A stretch of DNA of 64,000 bases, taken from assembly GCA_002104985.1 (NCBI GenBank), contig MCGO01000075.1:1-64000 (forward strand), in the 5' to 3' direction. Source of the DNA: Rhizoclosmatium globosum (lineage: Eukaryota > Chytridiomycota > Chytridiomycetes > Chytridiales > Chytriomycetaceae). The stretch's first letter is position 1. The number at the start of each line of letters is the position of its first letter. Made by a program: the position numbers and the translations under genes. Under the pieces are notes generated by a model that did no database searches, was not told the DNA's origin, and saw only the letters and a list, made by a program, of their open reading frames with translations. Positions 56,478 to 64,000 of the stretch are shown piece by piece.

Positions 56478-57995
56478 ATGCAGGTACAGCACTAGTCCCT
56501 TGAGTCTGTAGTGCACCAAGTCCTCTGACATTATCCCACATCCAACCAAACTTAGAACTCATCATCACCCAAGAAAACCCGCAAGCTATCCGACAAACGA
56601 GCTGAGCAGGTTCGCCTTGCACAGGCACGATTCAGAGCCAAGAAGAAGGAGAAGCTACGACTTCTCCAGGAGAAGCTGCAAACATTGACGGAGCAGCGTG
56701 GCGTAGCAGATCCCTCTTTGTCTTCATCGTCCTCATCCACATCAAATCTACCTGAACCTGTTCCATTTGTGTTTCAAAGTGGGTCGAGTGGTCCCACCGA
56801 AGAAGTCCCTCCAACTGTAACTGGTACCAGCTCTACTAACTCTGGTACTGCGCCCAATACAACCACAGCCAATACACACTCAAAGGACCTTCGTGCGAGA
56901 TCTTCAGCAACAAACTACTCAGACAACATCGAATCAGGAAGCGAAGACTACCCTCAAAACGAGATGGACGATGACGACGATGACGGGGAACCGCCAAACA
57001 CCGACCCAACTCAGACTTCAGATCTCCGAAACCTTTCTCCCCAAACACGAAGAACCCTCCAAGTCCGCCATGCCCAACGCACTTTCTGGCTCAAAAAACA
57101 GGAACAGATTCGGGCCTTGGAAGCTCAGGTCCAAGCACTGGAGCAGCTTTCGGCGGGAATCTCAAACAGCCGAGAGCCCAGCTTGGCCAATAGCGGAGCA
57201 TCCCACAATGAGCCTACTAGCACTACCACTCCTATGGGTGTCCCACGGGCCGCAGAGCCGGCAGAACACATGTCAAGCAATTCGAAATACACTCGTTACC
57301 TCACAAGCCCGCTTGCTAATCCACAAGCCAACCATGGTTTCGCACCTTCTGGTCCTCTTCAGCTGCCCCCTTCGTCACGTTCACATAATCATTCGTACCA
57401 TCCCTATTCTGTTTCTTTGTCGCCTGTTGCGTCTGGATCTTGGAGTCAATTGCACCAGATGGAGCAGAAGAGAGAAAGTTCATTGACGCCAGCCCAGACT
57501 CAACCTGCTCAGCCAGGGTATGCTCAAGAACGGTTTGATACTTCTGGGACTGTTCAGCCTCCTTATCGTCCACATAATGTACCAAATCAAAACGAGCACG
57601 GGCAAAGTAGACACACTTTTTCTCCTCATCAATCATCCCAACAAATGCAGATCCAATCATCATCGTCATCACAACAGTCACAAGTACGGCTACCTCCTTT
57701 ACGGCAGGTGTTGCAAATGCATCAACGAGATATGAGTAGTCAACCGCAAGAATTCCCTCCTTTTCATGTCCACCATCATCAGCATTACCAACAACCACTA
57801 TATCAGCAATATCAATCAAATCAGCCACCAAACCAACAATTCTATGCACCGCCACCACCGCCTGGAATCATGTACCCTGCACACTTACACTCACAACCGC
57901 AGCACCCTCATCCACCACCACCACCACCACCACCACCACAATATCAGCATTCATTTCAGTATCCTCCAAATGCAAATCAGCGACATCAACATTAG
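56478..57995 (+). CDS. Tandem bZIP-like protein lacking the invariant Asn (copy 1)
   Basis: Proposed exons 56478-56483 (ATGCAG) and 56556-57995 (481 aa); the tiny first exon is inferred from splice signals and is uncertain. Segment 1: RAEQVRLAQARFRAKKKEKL with LLQEKLQTLTEQ. Segment 2, about 140 residues later: LQVRHAQRTFWLKKQEQ with IRALEAQVQALEQL. Aligned to NRxAQRxFR, both have Val for the invariant Asn; segment 2 also has Trp for Arg. The tail is Gln/Pro/His/Tyr-rich with a poly-Pro/His stretch, typical of activation domains. Sister of the gene at 58223. Confidence 0.75.
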
Positions 57996-58222
57996 ATTGA
58001 TGTGTCTCCATTCTTCGTCTGGGCTTGTGTGAATAAAACCAAAATATATATTCCTGTATGAATTCAGTATCCCGCAGTGTCGCGCAGTGACTGCATTCAA
58101 AAAACAAACCGGCCAATTCAGGGTGGCTGACAATCACCATCAAATTTTCTCCGGCTCTCTTTTGCGCATCACATCAAATTTTTCCTTGGCTGATAGAGAA
58201 GAACAAGACGAAACGAGGCAGA

Positions 58223-59199
58223 ATGACACCCGCCACCACCAATACGGCACCACCTCGAAAGCGCAAGTTGACTGAGAAACGGGCTGAACAAGTGCGCAGG
58301 GCCCAGGCGGCTTTCAGGTACATACTAACACTCCTTAACTGTGACAGATCGCCCTTACTAATGACGTCACCTTGCTCCTCCTCTCCCTCTCTCTGCACCT
58401 TAAACCGATACCCTCAATCCACAACCACATGTACCTTCCCCCCAATCCAGACTACGCAAGAAGATGAAGCTGGCAGAGCTCGAACTCAAAGTATCGCTAA
58501 TGAGCAAAGATCCCGTTGGTAATCACAGCGACCACAGCATCGCCCACCACCAAAATTTTACGGGCACGAGCTCTTCGACTTCCCGATCTGCTTCACCATA
58601 TCAGTCCCACTTCTCAAACGAGTGCCAGCAGAGGGACGCTGCAGGCGGGGAAGTGCCGACAGACCTCGACTTGAGCGATACAGACGCTGTTGCTGCGTTC
58701 ATCAAGAACAACCCTGGACTGCGTGAGACTGTGTTGAAACAGACGCCATTGGCTGTCAGGAAGGTGCTTCAAGTGAGGTAATCACACGCTCTCGACCAAA
58801 TCCTTGTAATCTTGATTATCGAACGTCAGATCTAACCCTATCTCTACATTGTTTAGATTTGCGCAGCGGAACTTTTGGTTACGAAAGGAGAACCGGATTA
58901 AGGAGCTTGAAAAGCAGGTCTTGGAGTTTGAGCAAGTGGTTCGAGAGAAATCACAGGAGACTGTGTCACCCGTGCCGAAGTATGAGCATGCTGTGCTCCC
59001 TATTTCTGAGATCAAACAGCAGGAGTGGAACTACAAAGAGCCTGTCGAATATAAATCGGAGGGTGTTCGGTTGCCTGGATTTGGGGAACTGATGCGAAGC
59101 TTGCAAATTTCGTATCCATCTCCACCACTACAACCACATTACCACCAGCCACGCCATTACCAGCCATACCAGCAATACTCCAATACTTTTACATACTGA
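58223..59199 (+). CDS. Tandem bZIP-like protein lacking the invariant Asn (copy 2)
   Basis: Exons 58223-58317, 58451-58777, 58857-59199 (765 nt, 254 aa). Segment 1: RAEQVRRAQAAFRLRKKMK with LAELELKVSLM. Segment 2: LQVRFAQRNFWLRKENR with IKELEKQVLEFEQVV. As in the 56478 gene, Val replaces the invariant Asn in both and Trp replaces the second Arg in segment 2. Each segment is interrupted by an intron (133 and 79 nt) inside the basic region, so the duplicated domain seems to have carried its intron. The C-terminus is Tyr/Gln/Pro-rich. Confidence 0.8.
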
Positions 59200-59257
59200 T
59201 TTGTTCTCGTTTTGTGTTAGAAAATCAATCTCGCTCTTGTGAAATAAACCCCGCCAG

Positions 59258-59500
59258 CTATAGAATCACTTCTTGATGAAACTTGTTTTCTGTTTGACAT
59301 CTTCCCGACGTCCCGCCTTTTTCAAGTGCAACAGATTCTCTGTAATAGATCTTGCTGCTTGTTTCGCTCTTTTGTCTGTGATTGAGGCTATATCCGTCCG
59401 TGAAAAAATCGTGATTGCAGTGGAGGCACCTGTAAGGTTCCGCTTGTACGGAGCCAGATATTTCGCTAACTTCAGGTTCTTGCACGATTCTTTGTTTTGT
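59258..59500 (-). pseudogene. Relic of the class C GPCR gene 3' end (copy 1)
   Basis: GAATCACTTCTTGATGAAAC begins this copy and the functional one at 62878; the similarity continues through the C-terminal coding region (plus-strand GCAGTGGAGGCACC, TTGTACGGAGCCAGATA). Frames are broken. Part of the segmental duplication of this region. Confidence 0.7.
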
Positions 59501-59519
59501 TAGTCTTAGAGTATATATT

Positions 59520-60382
59520 CGGTCAGAAACGTGTAGTTCCTGTTAATCCTTCCATACCTTTTACAAACTATTACTACTACAACTGTGATATTACGCAACC
59601 CCTCGCAAGTGCAAATACTCTTGAGACAACGTTGCTCGGACTTAAAAGCCTCAAATCACACTTTGCGTTGGTGACTGAGTTTTGCGGAACACTCACCCAC
59701 TTCTTCCATCAATTACCAACAGGGCGAAAAGGTGGTTCCACGTCTGTTGACAATGCCGTGAAAGTGCTTTGGATTAAGGTGTTGACTAAGCGATTTCGAA
59801 TACTCTCAAAATGTGATGACCGCTTGGATCACCAAGTGGCCGTAAGAGCAATATCTGACGATATCTTTGGTAACCGTCGAGATTGCATGGTACGTAGAGT
59901 TTAGATTTGATGTAGTCTCCTAAATACTAATAGCTCTGTGGTCTAGGTTATGGTTGCAGATAATTTTGTATCTGAGGGCTTAGCAAACAACTGTGCGCAG
60001 CCACCATGGAATTCTGAAACCGCAATCAATGACAGCGACATACACTTAGAAGATGAATTCAAACAGCTGTCGTCATTACAAAACGATATGGGACTTGTAC
60101 GAATGTTCTTTCATGCAACCAAGGTACAGCTTTATTTGAATGACACCGGAACTCATTTTGCGAAAGAATTTCTTTAAAACTCACGAAGGACTCAATGCCG
60201 ATAGACTCCATCAGCGAATCTTCTCACTTACGAGTTTGCAAGCCAAAATGTTACTCCTCTGCTCTCCGCACGACCGAATTGCACTGGAGATGATGATTGA
60301 TCGTTACCGGAAGTGCTGGAATGAGGATATTTCCAAGCTATCCCACGCATTGATTGGGCATAATGCTGCCGTCTTGGCTTAG
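59520..60382 (+). pseudogene. bZIP paralog that lost its bZIP exon
   Basis: From VPVNPSIPFTNYYYYNCDIT onward this is a close copy of the C-terminal two thirds of the 61358 gene, with both downstream introns conserved (59890-59946, 60124-60166) and the same stop region. The basic region, zipper and start codon are absent; GPCR-tail relic sequence lies in their place (59258-59500). It ends DISKLSHALIGHNAAVLA. Either a pseudogene or a bZIP-less protein from an unrecognised start. Confidence 0.75.
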
Positions 60383-60599
60383 ATCAATTTCATGATTTAA
60401 GTTCTTCTTCCTGTTTTGTGAATAAGTGTATATGCTTTGCAATCATCAAATATCCAAAAGACTTTGTTACAGTTTTATTATATGTTTATTGTACAAAACG
60501 TCTTCATCTCCAACAACACTACAACCGTATATACCACCAGCCTTGTCATCACCAGCCACACCAGAAGTACTCCAAAACCTTTACATACTGATTTTATTC

Positions 60600-60915
60600 T
60601 CGTTGTTTGTTAGAAAATCGATCTCGCTCCTGTTTAATAATCCCCTGTACACAGATTCACTTCTTGATGAAACTTATTATCATCCGTTTGACTTCTCCCC
60701 ACTTCCAGCTTGTTTAATTACAGCAGGTTCTTGTTTTGCCAATGTCTCCAACCGATCTTGCTGCTTGTTTCACCCTTTTGTCCGCGATTGATGCTATCCG
60801 TCCTTGTATATATTGTAATTGCAGAGGCACGTCAGGCACCCGCAAGATTCTTTTTGTACGGAGCCAGATATTTCGCGATCTTTAGGCACTTGCACGATTC
60901 TTTGTTCCGTTAATC
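60600..60915 (-). pseudogene. Relic of the class C GPCR gene 3' end (copy 2)
   Basis: TCACTTCTTGATGAAACTTA near 60657 and downstream CCAACCGATC...TGCTG match the C-terminal coding part and 3' flank of the GPCR at 62881, with frameshifts. A GTACGGAGCCAGATATTTCG string is shared with the 59258 relic but not with the intact gene, so the two relics are closer to each other. Confidence 0.7.
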
Positions 60916-60929
60916 TTTAAGTATATATT

Positions 60930-61357
60930 CAGTCAGAAATTACTGTCTGGTGAAGTTGTGCAGTCAGCCCAAGTTCGTGAAATTCGAATAGTCCTCGCAA
61001 GTTATCCAATACAGGCAGTCCTCCTGTGTTCTCGGTGCGATCGTATTGAAATGGAACGAATCACAGATTGTGCCCAAATTGGTGGTATATAAATATTCGA
61101 TCAGCTTGATGTCGAATAAACCACTTTCTTAACGTCATTTTTATCCGATAAAAATATATTTCAATCACGAATTAAGGGCATTGGCTGCTGCAAAAACTCT
61201 TTTCTTTCGATTAGACCGTCAATGTTTGACCACAGGTTGAAGTTAATTCTTAAGAAAGGTATTTGTTTTTATTTTGTGTGGTTTGTCTTGTATGAACTGG
61301 ATAAGTGTGATGGAACATCGTCGTTGAAAAGTCGGTAAAAAAGGATCATCATCTCCC
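60930..61357. other. Intergenic region upstream of the intact duplicated bZIP gene
   Basis: 428 bp, AT-rich, with TATATAAATATTCG near 61086 as a possible TATA element. No gene recognised. Confidence 0.45.
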
Positions 61358-62609
61358 ATGACACCCAAACCACATGAATCCTCGGCCAACAGAAGTGAAG
61401 AATCGAAAAGGCCCGGAAGAGTTGCAAACAGAGCAGAACAGAATCGAAATGCACAGCGATTATATCGACAGAGGTATGACCATTTTGATACCAACCAATC
61501 ACTTATCAAAAACAGAAAAGAGGCCAGATTACGTGAGCTCGAAACTATGGTTGCCGAAATGACCAGTGCTGCTGTCACTACTCCGACACTACGAGAGTTG
61601 GAGTTGCTTGAACGTATCAAGCAACTGGAGGACGAAAATAACACACTGAGAGCAAATCAACACACTTATCCCTCATATGGCTATCATCCATATGCATATC
61701 CGTATTATCAGGATCAGCATCGGGATTATTATCCTCAAACTGGGCCAGCCCGTGCAGCCCCTGTTAATCCATCCATACCTTCCACAACCTATTACTACTA
61801 CAACTGTGATATTACACACCCGCTTTCAAATTCAAATGCAAATACTCTTGAGACTACGTTGCTAGGACTTCAAAGCCTCAAATCACACTTTGAGTTGGTG
61901 ACTGACTTCTGCGGAACACTCACCCACTTCTTCAATCAATTATCAACAGGGCAAAACGATGGTTCTACGCCTGTTGACAATAGGGTGAAAGTGCTTTGGA
62001 TTAGGGTGTTGACTAAGCGATTTCGAATTCTCTCCAAATGCGGCGACCGCTTGGATCACCAAGTGGCCGTAAGAGCAATATCTGACGATATCTTTGGTAA
62101 GCATCGAGACTGCATGGTATGTAGAGTTAAGATTTGATGTAGTCTCCTAAATACTAATAGCTTTGTGGTCTAGGTTATGATCGCAGATAATTTTGTATCT
62201 GAGGGTTCAGCAAACTATGCGCAGGCACAATTGAATTCAGAAACCGCAATCAATGACAGCGACATGCACTTAGAAGATGAATTCAAACAGCTGTCGTCAT
62301 TACAGAACGATATGGGTCTTGTACGAACGTTCTTCCATGGAACCAAGGTAAACCTTATTTGAATGACACTGGAACTCTGACGCTTTGCAAAAGAATTTCT
62401 TAAAAACTCACGAAGGACTCAATGCCGATAGACTCCATCAGCGAGTCTTCTCACTTACAAGTTTGCAAGCCAAAATGTTACTCCTCTGCTCTCCGTACGA
62501 CCGAATTACGCTGGAGATGATGATTGATCGTTACCGGAAGTGCTGGAATGAGGATATTTCCAAGCTATCCCATGCATTGATTGGACTTAATGCCGCCGCC
62601 TTGGCTTAG
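61358..62609 (+). CDS. bZIP transcription factor with conserved C-terminal helical domain
   Basis: Exons 61358-61473, 61516-62116, 62174-62347, 62394-62609 (1,107 nt, 368 aa; introns 42-57 nt). Basic region EQNRNAQRLYRQRKEARLRE has the invariant Asn and Arg; the intron falls at its end, six codons downstream of the site used in the 33-47 kb cluster. Zipper ELETMVAEM and LLERIKQLEDENNTL, then a Tyr-rich linker and an all-helical C-terminal domain (LKSHFELVTDFCGTLTHFF, RVLTKRFRILSKCGDRLDHQ, LTSLQAKMLLLCSP) of unknown function that is strongly conserved in the bZIP-less copy at 59520. Family: fungal AP-1-like. Confidence 0.85.
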
Positions 62610-62880
62610 ATCAATTTCCTGATTTAAGTTCTTCTTCCTGTATTGTGAATAAGTGTATATGTTTTGAGATCATCGAATATCCAAAAGACTCTGTTGCAGT
62701 TTTTTTCTATGTTTATTGCACGAAAACATCTTCATCTCCACCAATACTAAGTATTACCATTAGCTTTGTCATAAGCTTTGTCATTATCAGCCACTCCAAC
62801 ACCTTTATACTGATTTTATTCTCAATGTTTGTTAGAAAATCAATCTCGCTCCTGTGAAATAAACTCTGCCAGCTATAGAA

Positions 62881-64000
62881 TCACTTCTTGATGAAACCTA
62901 TTATTATCTGTTTGACTTCTTCCCCACTTCCAGCCTTTTCAAAGTCAATCACAACAGGGCCTTGTTTCGTTGTAACCTCCAACCGATCCTGCTGCCCATT
63001 CCGCCCTTTTATAACCTTTATTCGCGACTCTGGGGTGCTATCAGTACTTGCGTGGATCGTAACTGCAGTGGAGGCACCCATAAGATTCGTCTTGTATGGT
63101 ATAAACAACAGATACACTTTTCCCCGCATATAACCAACAGCAACAACACCCTTTGTCCAGACACTGGTCGAACGCACCATATTCAGCAAATAAACCACGT
63201 CATATAAAATGGAGAATTTTGGGGTCTCCTTCACAACCCCTGCCGTCATGGACGTCCGAACAATCGAGACAGAATCCCGACCCTTCATAAACGACGTGCG
63301 ATGGAAACTTCCAAGTAGCGGTTGCATCATTGACCCTCGTTTTGATTTCGTTTGGTTTTGTGATGACGTTGCTGATGTTGTTGGGACTGGGAACTTGTCA
63401 CGTGTGAGGAAGAGGTCCCAGATTCGTGGGGTTGATTGCATGAGGAGGGGGATGGATGTGTTGATGAAGATTAAGGTTGCTTCGTTCATTTCGGAGCGAA
63501 TTAGGTCATCAGGTTGGTGGAGGATTACGAGGAGGATGGCGGATACGGTTGCGCTGAGGGAGAGGACTAGGAGGAATGTGAATTCGGAGTGTGTTGGGCC
63601 GAGGTTTCGTGCAAAGTAGGTTACAAGGGGGATGAATGCGAGGAGGAGGATGTTGTATACCCAGAGTGTTGTGCCGAGAGCTGAGCCACGTGGGGATGTG
63701 TATTCGCATGTATATTGATATACGTATCCTGGAAGCTGTTTTTTGATTACGGTTGGGTTTGAGAGGGCGTGCCAGAGACCAAGGAGGAATAACTCTATTG
63801 CCAAGAGAATGGTAACGACAGTGAACCAGAGTGCGTCTCTGACAAAGTAAGGTGGAAGCCGTACGGCTGAAGAGTAAATCAAACAGACACGGGCATTCTT
63901 GACGAGAGATGCTCCAGTCACAATCACAAACGCAGTCAACTGAAGCCACATACGCGCTTGACAGGTAGATACAGAGGGTAGCCCAATATACGTCATATTT
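62881..64000 (-). CDS. Class C (GABA-B-like) GPCR, C-terminal part, partial
   Basis: At least 371 residues are open up to the right window edge, where the gene continues. STCQARMWLQLTAFVIVTGASL followed by KNARV is the TM3 region of class C receptors (Cys, then basic residue at its inner end). Four more helices follow: ALWFTVVTILLAIELFLLGL, TTLWVYNILLLAFIPLVTYF, FTFLLVLSLSATVSAILLVI and ATLIFINTSIPLLMQS. The cytosolic tail is Ser/Arg-rich and then a folded-looking C-terminal domain (FSILYDVVYLLNMVRSTSVW) ends GFIKK. Plasma-membrane receptor coupled to G proteins by family. The N-terminal ligand domain lies outside the window. Confidence 0.8.
   Translation of the reverse strand, partial: NMTYIGLPSVSTCQARMWLQLTAFVIVTGASLVKNARVCLIYSSAVRLPPYFVRDALWFTVVTILLAIELFLLGLWHALSNPTVIKKQLPGYVYQYTCEYTSPRGSALGTTLWVYNILLLAFIPLVTYFARNLGPTHSEFTFLLVLSLSATVSAILLVILHQPDDLIRSEMNEATLIFINTSIPLLMQSTPRIWDLFLTRDKFPVPTTSATSSQNQTKSKRGSMMQPLLGSFHRTSFMKGRDSVSIVRTSMTAGVVKETPKFSILYDVVYLLNMVRSTSVWTKGVVAVGYMRGKVYLLFIPYKTNLMGASTAVTIHASTDSTPESRIKVIKGRNGQQDRLEVTTKQGPVVIDFEKAGSGEEVKQIIIGFIKK

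Overview
The window reads as nuclear DNA of a zoosporic (chytrid-like) fungus. The evidence is numerous 41-90 nt GT-AG introns, a SKI3 TPR protein, many Yap/Pap1-type bZIP factors, a class C GPCR, and a PAS-guanylyl cyclase close to an HCN/CNG-type channel, a sensory set typical of flagellated fungi. Species cannot be named from sequence alone. Genes were assembled by eye across introns; most joined exon sets are multiples of three, which supports them.

Layout. 1-15.3 kb: a SNF2/RING helicase gene (minus strand) is split by a 13.0-kb Ty1/copia LTR retrotransposon (869-13895; 541-bp LTRs that look identical; 5-bp target duplication TTCCA). Its Gag carries an RRM, its Pol carries about 60 near-identical 60-bp repeats between integrase and RT, and its 3' half is duplicated behind an LTR stub. 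15.6-18.3 kb: a small ORF, an alpha/beta-hydrolase and an APH-fold kinase. 18.4-33.1 kb: a 13-exon PAS-guanylyl cyclase (minus), SKI3, a cyclic-nucleotide-gated channel with an unusual pore filter, a channel paralog that has lost its membrane core, and a protein of uncertain family.

33.1-47.8 kb: a tandem cluster of bZIP genes that share an intron inside the DNA-contacting basic region, with decayed relics between them. One copy is interrupted in exon 1 by a 7.1-kb TIR transposon (38403-45531; TSD CAAAC) carrying an integrase-fold transposase and a multi-exon alpha-kinase gene. That kinase gene is itself interrupted by a 2.56-kb element with split direct repeats (39464-42019), giving a three-level nest. 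Removing either insertion on paper leaves an open, in-frame host gene.

48-59 kb: a large nuclear coiled-coil protein, a helicase relic, a dense cluster of TGAAAC (Ste12 PRE-like) motifs, and bZIP-like genes. Three of these encode two bZIP-like segments in one polypeptide, mostly with invariant DNA-contact residues replaced. 59.2-64 kb: a segmental duplication of [bZIP gene + 3' end of a class C GPCR gene], with one intact bZIP gene, one copy that lost its bZIP exon, two GPCR-tail relics and the GPCR gene running off the right end.

The most original material is the alpha-kinase-bearing transposon with its nested element, the RRM-Gag copia element with its coding minisatellite, and the tandem bZIP proteins.
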